Assembly: GCA_965230345.1 (NCBI GenBank)
Contig: CBDDKR010000002.1
Span: 1,736,001 to 1,800,000, forward strand
From: JADKBO01 sp965230345
GTDB taxonomy: Bacteria > Bacteroidota > Bacteroidia > Chitinophagales > Saprospiraceae
Direction: 5' to 3'
DNA length: 64,000 bases
Shown here: in pieces, positions 8,316-16,564 of the stretch
Layout: each line of letters opens with the position of its first letter
Position numbering within the stretch: the stretch's first letter is position 1
Translations under genes and position numbers: made by a program
The notes under the pieces: model-generated
Databases searched by the model: none
The model's input: only the letters and a program-made list of their open reading frames with translations
Told to the model about the DNA's origin: nothing

Positions 8316-9896
8316 ATGGATCGTATTAAGGAGTTAAATAGAAGAAGGACATTTGGAATCGTTTCACATCCAGATGCAGGAAAAACTACATTGACTGAGA
8401 AGCTATTGTTGTTTGGAGGTGCAATTCAAGTGGCTGGTGCTGTTAAATCCAATAAAATTAAGAAGCATGCAACTTCTGATTTTATGGAAATTGAAAAACA
8501 GAGAGGAATTTCGGTTTCTACTTCTGTAATGGCGTTTGAATATAGAAATCGTCAGGTAAACATTTTGGATACTCCTGGTCACAAGGATTTTGCTGAGGAT
8601 ACCTATAGAACGTTAACGGCTGTAGATAGTACTATAGTCGTAATTGATGTTGCCAAAGGTGTGGAGGAACAGACGGAAAAATTGGTTGAAGTATGTCGAA
8701 TGCGTAAAACGCCAATGATTGTATTCATTAATAAATTGGATCGTGAAGGTAAGGATGCTTTTGACTTATTAGATGAAATTGAGGAAAAGCTAAAACTTAA
8801 TGTAAAGCCTATGTCTTGGCCAGTTGGAATGGGACAATTGTTTCAAGGTGTGTTTAATCTTTACGAAAGAAAATTATTGCTGTTTTCAGCACATGGAAAG
8901 CAGACTGAAGAAGATACAATAGAAATTACTGATCCTGAAGATCCTCAATTGGATCAATTGATTGGAGAGCGTGCGGCAAAAGAATTGAGAGAAGAAATTG
9001 AAATTGTAACGAGTGTTTATCCTGATTTCGATCGAGACACCTATTTGGAAGGGAATATTTGTCCTGTATTCTTTGGTTCAGCTATTAACAATTTTGGTGT
9101 TAAGGAATTATTGGATTGTTTTGTCGAAATTGCTCCTGCTCCAAGAAGTAGGGATGCTGAGGAAAGAAAAGTTACGCCAGAAGAAGATGGCTTTACTGGA
9201 TTTGTATTTAAGATTCACGCCAATATGGACCCCAAGCATAGGGATCGAATTGCTTTTATGAGAATATGTAGTGGATTGTTTGAACGCAATACCAATTATT
9301 TTCATGTAAGGCAAGGAAGGAAAATGAAATTTTCTAATCCAACAGCATTTATGGCTTCGAAAAAAGAAGTTGTAGAGCAAGCTTATCCTGGTGATATTAT
9401 TGGGCTATATGATTCTGGAAATTTTAAAATTGGTGATACTCTTACCGAAGGTGAACTTTTACATTTCAAAGGAATTCCAAGTTTTTCTCCAGAACAATTT
9501 AGGTTTATAAACAATACCAATCCACTAAAGACGAAACAATTAAACAAAGGTCTTGATCAATTAATGGATGAGGGGGTTGCTCAGATGTTTACAAAGGTGG
9601 AAAACAATAGAAAAATTGTGGGTTGTGTAGGGGCATTACAATTTGAAATTATTCAATATCGTTTATTGCATGAGTATGGTGCTTCTTGTGAATATGAACC
9701 AGTTAATTTGTATAAAGCATGTTGGGTGAAATGTGAAGATAGTGCTAAACTCGATGAATTTAAGAAACGAAGAAGGCGAGATCTTGCAACAGACACAGAT
9801 GGAAAGTTGGTGTTTTTAGCAGAATCAATGTGGTCTCTCAAAATGGTACAGGAAAACCATCCAGAAATAGAATTCTTATTTACTAGTGAAGTCTAA
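8316..9896 (+). CDS. prfC: Peptide chain release factor 3
   Basis: GTPase that recycles RF1/RF2 from the ribosome after termination. Seen: G1 SHPDAGKTTLTEKL (about 17-30); switch region HATSDFMEIEKQRGISVSTSV, with EIEKQRGIS typical of RF3; G3 DTPGHKDFAEDTYR; G4 FINKLDRE. The RF3-specific middle and C-terminal domains follow, including FSPEQFRFINN, GCVGALQFEIIQYRL and the terminal REDxA-like FLAESMWSLKMVQENHPEI. Length 526 aa agrees with about 529 in E. coli. The EF-G alternative is excluded by length and by these C-terminal motifs. It is followed after two bases by the LysE gene, so probably co-transcribed. Confidence 0.95.
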   Translation: MDRIKELNRRRTFGIVSHPDAGKTTLTEKLLLFGGAIQVAGAVKSNKIKKHATSDFMEIEKQRGISVSTSVMAFEYRNRQVNILDTPGHKDFAEDTYRTLTAVDSTIVVIDVAKGVEEQTEKLVEVCRMRKTPMIVFINKLDREGKDAFDLLDEIEEKLKLNVKPMSWPVGMGQLFQGVFNLYERKLLLFSAHGKQTEEDTIEITDPEDPQLDQLIGERAAKELREEIEIVTSVYPDFDRDTYLEGNICPVFFGSAINNFGVKELLDCFVEIAPAPRSRDAEERKVTPEEDGFTGFVFKIHANMDPKHRDRIAFMRICSGLFERNTNYFHVRQGRKMKFSNPTAFMASKKEVVEQAYPGDIIGLYDSGNFKIGDTLTEGELLHFKGIPSFSPEQFRFINNTNPLKTKQLNKGLDQLMDEGVAQMFTKVENNRKIVGCVGALQFEIIQYRLLHEYGASCEYEPVNLYKACWVKCEDSAKLDEFKKRRRRDLATDTDGKLVFLAESMWSLKMVQENHPEIEFLFTSEV

Positions 9897-9898
9897 AT

Positions 9899-10528
9899 AT
9901 GTCTATATTCCAAATTATTCTTGAAGGTGTTTTATACGGTCTGACACTTTCCATTATGCTTGGACCAATTTTTATAGCACTTACACAAGCTGGTTTGGAA
10001 AAGGGGTTGAGAGCCGGACTTTTGGTGGGTCTAGGAATATGGATCAGTGATGTCATTATAATATGGGGGCTTATTTCTTTTATTAATTCAATAAGCCTAG
10101 ACTTTTTCGAAGGAGATTTTAAACGAAATTTTGGATTGGGTGGAGGAGTGATTCTTATTCTATTTGGTTTGTTCATGGCTTTGAAAAAACAGAAAGAATT
10201 ATCCTCAGCAAGTTCATTATCGGTCAAAAGCATCGGAGGCTTTTTTATGAAAGGGTTTCTTGTTAATACGATCAATCCTTTTACATTTATGTTTTGGACG
10301 ACACTTATTACCACTTATGTAGTTGGGAAATCTTTTTCAAACCATGAGGTAAATTTGTTTTTCGGAGCTATTATTTTAACAATAATGATTACTGATTCTT
10401 TGAAGGTCGTTAGTGCAAAATTGCTAAGAAAGAATCTTAATCAAGACAACATTATTGTAATTAATAGAATCGCAGGCATCGGATTAATTGGATTTGGAAT
10501 AGCTCTTATTTTCAGGAGTTGGGTTTAA
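9899..10528 (+). CDS. LysE-family amino-acid exporter
   Basis: Inner-membrane exporter of the LysE/RhtB superfamily, six predicted membrane helices. Seen: the N-terminal GLTLSIMLGPIFIALTQAG, which is the family signature (G-x-x-x-GP-x-F), then GLRAGLLVGLGIWISDVIII, a repeat pattern of hydrophobic helices, a short basic loop after the third helix (MALKKQKEL), and NPFTFMFWTTLI as the second half-repeat motif. Length 209 aa is typical. Substrate unknown. Starts two bases after the prfC stop. Confidence 0.87.
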   Translation: MSIFQIILEGVLYGLTLSIMLGPIFIALTQAGLEKGLRAGLLVGLGIWISDVIIIWGLISFINSISLDFFEGDFKRNFGLGGGVILILFGLFMALKKQKELSSASSLSVKSIGGFFMKGFLVNTINPFTFMFWTTLITTYVVGKSFSNHEVNLFFGAIILTIMITDSLKVVSAKLLRKNLNQDNIIVINRIAGIGLIGFGIALIFRSWV

Positions 10529-10533
10529 TAGAT

Positions 10534-10902
10534 CTATATATATTCTTCGTCAGTTATCTCTTTCTCCATAGTCTCGACATACCTTCTCATGTGAGAATAA
10601 TATAGGAATAACCCTGCCCCTCCGAAAAATATCAATGATGCAAATGTGCCTCCTGGCTCAGTATTGAAGATAGAGTCAATTAAAAAACCGACCATTATTC
10701 CTGCTCCCGCACCCATCATAACTAATGCCCATTTCAATGTAGATTTACCAGGATATTTTTCCTTGTTAAAAACAGTAGCATCTTTATCATACTTGATTAG
10801 AGCTAATCTCTCACGGTGACGAGTTTTGAAGAATAATACAATTGCTGTAATCGAAGAAATGCTTAATCCCATTATTGCTATGATAGCTACTACAAATTCC
10901 AT
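10534..10902 (-). CDS. DUF6249-type small membrane protein
   Basis: 122-aa membrane protein with three hydrophobic segments (about 3-26, 58-82 and 86-104), a basic loop after the first (KTRHRERLALIKYDKD) and an acidic C-terminus. The RHRERLALIKYDKDA stretch followed by two closely spaced helices matches a family common in Bacteroidota (DUF6249); no function is known. It lies tail-to-tail with the LysE gene, five bases apart. Confidence 0.6.
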   Translation of the reverse strand: MEFVVAIIAIMGLSISSITAIVLFFKTRHRERLALIKYDKDATVFNKEKYPGKSTLKWALVMMGAGAGIMVGFLIDSIFNTEPGGTFASLIFFGGAGLFLYYSHMRRYVETMEKEITDEEYI

Positions 10903-10951
10903 GAGTTATATTTTTTGAAGTTTTAACGAGTGATCGGAATATACGGTTACA

Positions 10952-10984
10952 AAAAAGCCTTGGATTTTTTGTCCAAGGCTTTTT
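10952..10984 (-). terminator. Terminator of the bacilliredoxin gene
   Basis: On the minus strand AAAAAGCCTTGGA is followed by a loop and TCCAAGGCTTTTTT. The 13-bp perfect stem (10952-10964 / 10972-10984) sits 22 bases after the stop of the minus-strand bacilliredoxin gene. Confidence 0.8.
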
Positions 10985-11006
10985 ATGTTGCTTTTTTAAC
11001 GACTTT

Positions 11007-11420
11007 TTATACGTGCTCATTAAGAGCTTGCATCAAATTATCTGCTATTGCCTGAGCCGAGTTTCCTTCGATATGTCTTCTTTCCAGCATATGAACAAGT
11101 TCACCATTTTTGAATAGTGCAATGGATGGTGAAGAAGGAGGGTAAGGAAGCATATATTCTCTAGCTTTTTCAGTTGCTTCTTTATCTACTCCTGCAAATA
11201 CGGTGGCTACAACGTCTGGCTTCGATGCATTTTGAATGGCAAATTTTGCAGCTGGTCTTGCATTTGCAGCAGCACAACCACAAACGGAATTTACTACCAG
11301 TAGAACAGATCCCTCTTTCTTATTGAGAACATCGTCAACTTCATTTGGTGTTGTTAATCCTAAGAATCCGAAATCTGTCAAATCCTTGGCTATAGGTGCT
11401 GTTAATTCTGGTGGATACAT
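11007..11420 (-). CDS. BrxA/BrxB-family bacilliredoxin
   Basis: Thioredoxin-fold disulfide reductase of the YphP/YqiW (bacilliredoxin) family, thought to remove bacillithiol from S-bacillithiolated proteins. Seen: the active site VNSVCGCAAANARPA with C47 and C49 (CGC), YPPSSPSIALFKNGELVHMLERRHIEG containing the cis-Pro loop, and IADNLMQALNEH at the end. Length 137 aa is the family norm. A DinB/YfiT protein of the bacillithiol-transferase-like group is encoded at 15943, so bacillithiol chemistry in this organism is plausible (inference). Confidence 0.9.
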   Translation of the reverse strand: MYPPELTAPIAKDLTDFGFLGLTTPNEVDDVLNKKEGSVLLVVNSVCGCAAANARPAAKFAIQNASKPDVVATVFAGVDKEATEKAREYMLPYPPSSPSIALFKNGELVHMLERRHIEGNSAQAIADNLMQALNEHV

Positions 11421-11443
11421 CTAATCAATTATTTAAGTTTGTA

Positions 11444-11451
11444 CAAAAATA
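11444..11451 (-). promoter_or_regulatory. -7 box TATTTTTG upstream of the bacilliredoxin gene
   Basis: On the minus strand TATTTTTG (exact TAnnTTTG) lies 23 bases before the ATG, implying a very short leader. No clear -33 element. Confidence 0.4.
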
Positions 11452-11620
11452 TTAAGAATCATTCAAAATTAGTCCTTCTAGGAATAAAATGCTTATAATT
11501 TCAACTAATTCCTGCTTTACATATTGTTGTTATGTATATTTTTTCTCAATTTTGGATGTTCATTAAAACCATATCGTAAACCAACAAATCAGAGGTTTGG
11601 TTTAATGGTTAGAAGGATTT

Positions 11621-12010
11621 ATGATAAAAGATTTACGTATGCAGAAAATAATTCTAATATTCGTTGTATTGATAGGGTATACATTGGCAATACCTTCTTG
11701 TACTAAAGATAAATTGCCAGAGGAAAATTTAGAATGTCTTGATACCATAACTTATGTAAATCAGATTAAGCCCATTTTGGATAAATCTTGTGCATATTCT
11801 GGATGTCATGTTGTCGGATATGTTTGGGGAGATTATTCTTCTTATGATGCAATGGAGAAGCATCTAGAAACGGGTACTTTTGAGAAAAAAGTTATTTCTA
11901 CTACTAGCATGCCTCCTAGTATTGCTCCTTCTGGAAAACCTAAATCCTTGTCTGAAGATGAGCTTTTACTTATTAAATGTTGGGCCGAACAAGGATACAT
12001 TAAACAATAA
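11621..12010 (+). CDS. Heme-binding lipoprotein with a CX4CH motif
   Basis: Short exported lipoprotein, probably periplasmic or outer-membrane. Seen: hydrophobic segment and lipobox LAIPSC (Cys at about 27), then IKPILDKSCAYSGCH, where C57 and C62-H63 form a CX4CH motif rather than the usual CX2CH, and a later TSMPPS that can supply the Met ligand. A similar VxPIL...C..SGCH pattern is common in Bacteroidota proteins with a cytochrome-c-like domain. AGAAGGA four bases before ATG supports this start. First gene of a three-gene plus-strand unit with a beta-barrel protein and a di-heme cytochrome. Confidence 0.65.
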   Translation: MIKDLRMQKIILIFVVLIGYTLAIPSCTKDKLPEENLECLDTITYVNQIKPILDKSCAYSGCHVVGYVWGDYSSYDAMEKHLETGTFEKKVISTTSMPPSIAPSGKPKSLSEDELLLIKCWAEQGYIKQ

Positions 12011-12029
12011 CCGATCAGAATAAAACGAA

Positions 12030-12917
12030 ATGAGTAGATATATTTTATCCATATTAGTTGCTATAGGATTGTCTTTTGCATTACAGGGGCAAGAAGATGT
12101 GAAACCTGCGAAAGAAAAAGTATACCAAACGTTTAAGGATACAAGAGTAATTAATTCACACAGTACGGAGACCCTAAAAGCAGGAAAGCTGGATTTTAGA
12201 ATAGGTCATAGGTTTGGTGATTTAGGAGGTGACTTAGGGGGATGGCCAACCTTTTATGGGTTGGAAAATGCGTCGGATATCATGATTGGGTTAGAATATG
12301 GTCTAACAAACAATATGATGGTTGGACTTAACCGTACTAAAGGAGCAGGCCCTCTAAAACAGAATATTAATGGTTTATTTAAAATCAAATTTATAAATCA
12401 AGAAAAGAATGGAAGTCAACCGCTGAGTATTGCGTATTACGCCATGACGAGTCTGAGTACAATGGAGCGTAGTACTTCTCAAGGAGTATTGAATTATTTC
12501 GAAGATGATCTACATAGGTTATCTTATCACATGGAGTTGATTCTTGCACGTAAATTCTCGCCATGGTTTTCATTACAACTCAATGGAGGATGGACCTATC
12601 GAAATATAGTGGCATCCAACGACCATAATACTATCGTGTCTATTGGAAGTTCAGCAAGAATTCAATTGACTAAACTTTTTGGCGTTTTATTGGAAGGGAG
12701 ACTTCCTTTCTCAGATTTGAGGACACCTGATAATGGTTATTATATCCCAATGGGATTAGCTTTAGAATGGGAAACTGGCGGAGGTCATGTTTTTCAGCTC
12801 AATTTTACCAATGCTGAAGGTATGACCGAAACGGATTACATTCCTTACACCACTAAAGATTTTTCTAAAGGTGAATTCAGATTAGGATTTACAATTTCTA
12901 GATTGTTTAACTTATGA
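12030..12917 (+). CDS. DUF5777-type outer-membrane beta-barrel protein
   Basis: Probable outer-membrane barrel of unknown function. Seen: signal peptide 1-20 ending FALQGQ, then the characteristic opening YQTFKDTRVINSHSTETL and LDFRIGHRFGDLGG, LEYGLTNNMMVGLNR, and regular alternating strands to a C-terminal GEFRLGFTISRLFNL with a terminal aromatic-strand pattern. This layout matches DUF5777 proteins, which commonly lie beside cytochrome genes in Bacteroidota. It overlaps the next (cytochrome) gene by four bases (ATGA), so translation is coupled; a role in electron transfer across the envelope is inference from context. Confidence 0.75.
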   Translation: MSRYILSILVAIGLSFALQGQEDVKPAKEKVYQTFKDTRVINSHSTETLKAGKLDFRIGHRFGDLGGDLGGWPTFYGLENASDIMIGLEYGLTNNMMVGLNRTKGAGPLKQNINGLFKIKFINQEKNGSQPLSIAYYAMTSLSTMERSTSQGVLNYFEDDLHRLSYHMELILARKFSPWFSLQLNGGWTYRNIVASNDHNTIVSIGSSARIQLTKLFGVLLEGRLPFSDLRTPDNGYYIPMGLALEWETGGGHVFQLNFTNAEGMTETDYIPYTTKDFSKGEFRLGFTISRLFNL

Positions 12918-13921
12918 TAAAGTACTTATTTGTATTCATAATTGGTGGTGTATTTCTTGCATCGAATTGGGCTTCTAAGATTAAAATTGATGGTACTTCT
13001 TCGATTGCAGATATTGAAGAGCAGTTAGGCTTTGATAACTCATCGAAGAAACCCAAAATGGATTTGCCTGGAGTCTCCGTAGAAAATGGAAGAAAGATTG
13101 TACATGAAGGCATATCCAATAAAGCAAATGGAAGAAAAACACGCAAACAGAGTAAACATTTTGTATGTACATCTTGCCACAATACTGCTATTGAAGACCC
13201 TGATCTAACGTCTTATGACCCAGAAGCAAGATTAGATTTTGTTCGCAAGAAAGGAATGCCATTTTTACAAGGCACGACATTTTATGGTGCTGTAAATAGG
13301 ACTACTTATTACAACGGTGATTATTACAAAAAATATGGCGATTTGGTGGAGGAAGCTAGAAATGATATAAGAGCTTCCATACAGTTATGTGCAGTAGAAT
13401 GTGCTCAGGGAAGAAGTTTGAAAGATTGGGAAATAGAATCAGTGTTAGCATATTTTTGGTCACTTGAATTGAAACTGACAGATATTAATCTTACTGAAGA
13501 AGAATTAAAAGAAATATCGAGTTCTTCCTCTGAAAATGATAAGAAGAAATCGTTGGAACTCATTCAATCAAAGTATCTTCAATCTGCACCCGTCACCTTT
13601 GTCCCTCCTCCAGCAGACAGAAAGAGGGGAAGTGGATTAGTAGGTAACGCTGAAAATGGATTTAAGATATATGAATCTTCATGTTTACACTGCCATTATC
13701 AGGGTAAGTATTCATATTTATCGTTGGATACTACTCCGTTGTCTTTGAAACATATGGCTAAACATATTGATAGGTATTCTAGCCATTCTATGTATCAAGT
13801 GATAAGGTGGGGTGTTCCTTCAAAAGGTGGTCGACATTCATATATGCCTCAATATCCATTAGAAAAGATGAGTGAACAACAGTTGGCAGACCTTAGAGCG
13901 TATTTTGAATCTAAATCTTAA
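12914..13921 (+). CDS. Exported di-heme c-type cytochrome
   Basis: Seen: N-terminal signal/anchor segment 1-20 (YLFVFIIGGVFLASNWA), a first heme site CTSCH (C85, C88, H89) and a second CLHCH (C257, C260, H261) in separate cytochrome-c-like domains of about 100 residues, with Met candidates in GMPF and SYMPQYP. Sequence between the domains is acidic and Lys/Ser-rich, as in a linker. An internal CAVEC (159-163) has no His after it and is not a heme site. The second domain ends with SEQQLADLRAYF, typical of class I cytochromes. Redox partner unknown. Last gene of the 11621-13921 unit. Confidence 0.85.
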   Translation: MIKYLFVFIIGGVFLASNWASKIKIDGTSSIADIEEQLGFDNSSKKPKMDLPGVSVENGRKIVHEGISNKANGRKTRKQSKHFVCTSCHNTAIEDPDLTSYDPEARLDFVRKKGMPFLQGTTFYGAVNRTTYYNGDYYKKYGDLVEEARNDIRASIQLCAVECAQGRSLKDWEIESVLAYFWSLELKLTDINLTEEELKEISSSSSENDKKKSLELIQSKYLQSAPVTFVPPPADRKRGSGLVGNAENGFKIYESSCLHCHYQGKYSYLSLDTTPLSLKHMAKHIDRYSSHSMYQVIRWGVPSKGGRHSYMPQYPLEKMSEQQLADLRAYFESKS

Positions 13922-14328
13922 GGATTTTTTTCATCAGCCTTTTTTATAGTCAAAGAATTGGCATAAGTTTTACCCCAATTTGTTAAGCTTTCTATAACTG
14001 GAGAGAGGCTTTTTCCTACTTCACTTAGGGAATACTCTACTGTTGGAGGAACAGTTGCATAAGCTTCACGAATAATAATGTTTTTAGACGTGAGATACTT
14101 TAGTTCTTTGACTAACATTCTGGTGGAAATATCGGGTATTGCTCTTTCTAATTGTTTAAATCGAAGCGTTCCTTTGTCCAATAAAACGTAAAGTATGGCA
14201 AATTTCCATTTGCCTTCCAAAGTACTCATAGCAAGATGAAATGGACAGTTTAAATATTCTTCTAAAGTTTTCTCTCTCATAAAGTCTTGATTTTTAACAA
14301 TACTCACATTTATGTTATTACTATACAT
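13918..14328 (-). CDS. HxlR-family transcriptional regulator
   Basis: Winged-helix regulator, often redox- or thiol-responsive in this family. Seen: CPFHLAMSTLEGKWKFAILYVL (the conserved Cys and GKW motif), LRFKQLERAIPDISTRMLVKELKYL (recognition helix, with S/TRMLxxEL) and VEYSLSEVGKSLSPVIESLTNWG. Start: a perfect -7 box TATTTTTG on the minus strand at 14344-14351 would overlap the most upstream ATG at 14346, so I take the ATG at 14328; another candidate is 14280 (MREKTLEEYL). It faces the NTF2-like lipoprotein and SDR genes, which it probably controls. Confidence 0.88.
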   Translation of the reverse strand: MYSNNINVSIVKNQDFMREKTLEEYLNCPFHLAMSTLEGKWKFAILYVLLDKGTLRFKQLERAIPDISTRMLVKELKYLTSKNIIIREAYATVPPTVEYSLSEVGKSLSPVIESLTNWGKTYANSLTIKKADEKNP

Positions 14329-14343
14329 AGATGTAACTACTTG

Positions 14344-14351
14344 CAAAAATA
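14344..14351 (-). promoter_or_regulatory. -7 box TATTTTTG of the HxlR regulator gene
   Basis: Exact TAnnTTTG on the minus strand in the short gap between the HxlR gene and the divergent lipoprotein gene. It argues for a start downstream of 14338. Confidence 0.4.
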
Positions 14352-14395
14352 AAGTAATGCATGTAGGTTTACAGCCTTAATCAAAAACAATAATA

Positions 14396-14914
14396 ATGAA
14401 TTTGTCTAAATACATGTGGTGTGCCATGTTCCTCATTTCTCTAATTATTACGTCTGTAAGTTGTTCATCACCAATGGAAAAAGATACTAAAATAGATCAG
14501 TACGAGGTCAATCGAACGAATTTGGAAAACAACAAAAAAGTAGTAAAGGATTTCATCACAGCTATGTCTATGTCCGATGTAGAAAAGCTAAAAACCATGA
14601 TTACAAAAGACTTTAGTTGGTGGATCATAGGAAATAAAGAATACCTTGCGACCGCTGGTGAGCACGACACGGATTATTTTCTTGGGTTCTTTAAGGGAGC
14701 GGAGTTGTTTCCAGAGGGGACCGATTTTAAGGCAAAATCTATGATCGCCGAGGGTGATAGGGTGGCAGTAGAGGCTGAATTTAAAGCTCAGACAGTAATG
14801 GGACCATTTTATGAGAATTACTACCATTTCTTATTCATAATTGAGGATGGAAAGATTAAAAGGATGAAAGAATATATGGATACGTATAAGGCAAAAGTTA
14901 CGTTTGGTTTATAA
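14396..14914 (+). CDS. NTF2/SnoaL-like lipoprotein
   Basis: Exported lipoprotein with a cone-shaped alpha+beta barrel fold of the SnoaL type. Seen: signal with lipobox SVSC (Cys at about 23); VVKDFITAMSMSDVEKLKTMITKDFSWWIIG, which is the typical helix, helix and first-strand pattern of NTF2-like proteins; then GDRVAVEAEFKAQTVMG and NYYHFLFIIEDGKIKRMKEYMDTY at the end. 172 aa. The ligand or reaction is not predictable from the sequence. It precedes the SDR gene by 11 bases, and the HxlR regulator is divergent, so the three probably form a responsive unit. Confidence 0.75.
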   Translation: MNLSKYMWCAMFLISLIITSVSCSSPMEKDTKIDQYEVNRTNLENNKKVVKDFITAMSMSDVEKLKTMITKDFSWWIIGNKEYLATAGEHDTDYFLGFFKGAELFPEGTDFKAKSMIAEGDRVAVEAEFKAQTVMGPFYENYYHFLFIIEDGKIKRMKEYMDTYKAKVTFGL

Positions 14915-14925
14915 AAACTAGTTTT

Positions 14926-15810
14926 ATGAAATGGACAAGTAATGATCTTAAGGATCAAAGTGGTAAAGTTTTTTTAATCACTGGTGCTAATACTGGAATT
15001 GGATTCGAAACTTCTCTTGAGATTGCGAAGAAAGGTGGACAGGTTATTATGGCCGGTCGCAATAGGGAGAAAATTGACCATGCAGTAGGTAAAATCAAAA
15101 ATCTTGTGCCTTCCGCAAGGCTTGATTCTGGAATGATAGATTTATCGGATTTATCGTCAGTAAATGATTTTGCACAACGAGTTATTAAGGATTACAGCAG
15201 GCTTGATGTTTTAATCAATAATGCCGGAGTAATGTTTCCTCCTCCAAGTAAAACTGTTGATGGATATGAATTGCAATTTGGAGTCAATTTTATGGCTCAT
15301 TTTGCATTAACAGCTCACCTGTTTAACTTATTGAATGATACGCCTAAAAGTCGAGTTGTAACGCTAAGTAGTATCGCGCATAAAAATGGTATACTTGATT
15401 TTGATAATTTTAAAATGGAAAAGCCATTTGATAAATTTAGAGAATATGGGCAAAGTAAGGTGGCAGACTTGATTTTTACTATTGAAATGCAAAGAAGGTT
15501 AGAGAGAATCGAAAGCCATGTACTATCGGTAGGCTGTCATCCTGGAATAAGCAAAACAGAATTATTAAGGACTGATAAACCTGAAATGATTAATGAATTT
15601 CCCCACATGAGTGCAAGCCAAGGTGCTTATTCTAGTTTGTTTGCTGCGACAGAAGATATATCTGGTGGAAGTTATTTTGGTCCTGATGGAGATGGCGAAA
15701 TGACTGGATTTCCAAGGTCGGCTAATATTGCGGAATATGCTAAAGACTCGGTAATAGGCAATCGGCTATGGGAATATGCAGAAAAAGAACTTCAAATAAA
15801 GTTTCTATAG
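14926..15810 (+). CDS. Short-chain dehydrogenase/reductase, retinol-dehydrogenase-like
   Basis: NAD(P)(H)-dependent oxidoreductase with Rossmann fold. Seen: TGANTGIG (19-26), MAGRNREK (favouring NADP), NNAGVM, VVTLSSIA with the catalytic Ser, and YGQSK with the catalytic Tyr/Lys pair (Y-x-x-x-K variant: YGQSK). The order and spacing match the WW-domain oxidoreductase/retinol dehydrogenase-like group, and the 294-aa length fits. Substrate unknown. Eleven bases after the NTF2-like lipoprotein gene and in the same unit. Confidence 0.85.
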   Translation: MKWTSNDLKDQSGKVFLITGANTGIGFETSLEIAKKGGQVIMAGRNREKIDHAVGKIKNLVPSARLDSGMIDLSDLSSVNDFAQRVIKDYSRLDVLINNAGVMFPPPSKTVDGYELQFGVNFMAHFALTAHLFNLLNDTPKSRVVTLSSIAHKNGILDFDNFKMEKPFDKFREYGQSKVADLIFTIEMQRRLERIESHVLSVGCHPGISKTELLRTDKPEMINEFPHMSASQGAYSSLFAATEDISGGSYFGPDGDGEMTGFPRSANIAEYAKDSVIGNRLWEYAEKELQIKFL

Positions 15811-15942
15811 AGTTCAGATAAATTCTAGCTTGTTCATCTACCAATCTTAATTATTATGGCCGTAATCTAATTGCTTTGTTGGTGTTTAGTTAGTAACTTT
15901 AATTGACCTTCGCATCATGGTGAAATTGATCTTATTACTAAA

Positions 15943-16503
15943 ATGATCATTATGGATAAACATGAAATGTACAACTTGATGTACCCAATAGGAAAATTTG
16001 AAGTTCCAGATCAAATTACTAAGGAACAGATTAAAGAGTGGATATGGACAATAGAGGAATATCCAACTGTAATACTAGGTAAAACAAAGCCTCTTGGTGA
16101 TGTAGAGTGGAAATGGCAATATCGTCCTAATGGATGGTCTATTACTCAAGTATTACATCATTTAGCTGATTCTCATATGAATTCGCTAATGCGATTCAAA
16201 TTGGCTTTGACAGAAGATTATCCAATTATAAAGCCTTATCACGAGGGATTATGGGCAAACTTATATGATTACGATCCAATGTTAAATCATGTAGCTTTTA
16301 ATTTGTTAGAATCAATCCACTCGAAATGGTTTTCGATATTGAAACAAATGGATTATGAAGATTTCTTTAATCATGGCTTTTATCATCCTGAGTCAAAGAA
16401 GAATTTCAATTTAGCCGAGGCCTTAGGATTGTATGATTGGCATTGCAGACATCATAGGGAACATATAAGTCAAGCGATTTCCTTTGAAGGTCGATTTTGG
16501 TAG
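15943..16503 (+). CDS. DinB/YfiT-family putative metal-dependent hydrolase (bacillithiol-transferase-like)
   Basis: Four-helix DinB-fold protein. Seen: the opening YPIGKFEVPDQIT, VEWKWQYRPNGWSITQVLHHLADSHMNS with the first His ligand, LTEDYPIIKPYHEGLW, and DWHCRHHREHI with two further His ligands. These are the landmarks of the YfiT/BstA group (bacillithiol S-transferase or metal-dependent hydrolase). 186 aa. ATG codons at 15943, 15952 and 15967 are all in frame, so the true start may be slightly further in. The bacilliredoxin at 11007 agrees with bacillithiol metabolism, although these genes are not adjacent. Confidence 0.85.
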   Translation: MIIMDKHEMYNLMYPIGKFEVPDQITKEQIKEWIWTIEEYPTVILGKTKPLGDVEWKWQYRPNGWSITQVLHHLADSHMNSLMRFKLALTEDYPIIKPYHEGLWANLYDYDPMLNHVAFNLLESIHSKWFSILKQMDYEDFFNHGFYHPESKKNFNLAEALGLYDWHCRHHREHISQAISFEGRFW

Positions 16504-16533
16504 ATTACTTAAATGTAATAGGTATTAATGTTT

Positions 16534-16541
16534 TACCTTTG
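16534..16541 (+). promoter_or_regulatory. -7 box TACCTTTG upstream of the thiolase gene
   Basis: Exact TAnnTTTG, 23 bases before the ATG at 16565. It supports that ATG over the in-frame TTG at 16556. Confidence 0.4.
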
Positions 16542-16564
16542 GATTCGATAAAAAATTGAATACC

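Noticed and set aside
13388..13410. Third heme site in the di-heme cytochrome (CAVEC)
   Set aside because: No His follows the second Cys and the spacing is CX3C.
14329..14346. Most upstream ATG of the HxlR gene at 14346
   Set aside because: It would overlap the -7 box TATTTTTG at 14344-14351 on the same strand.
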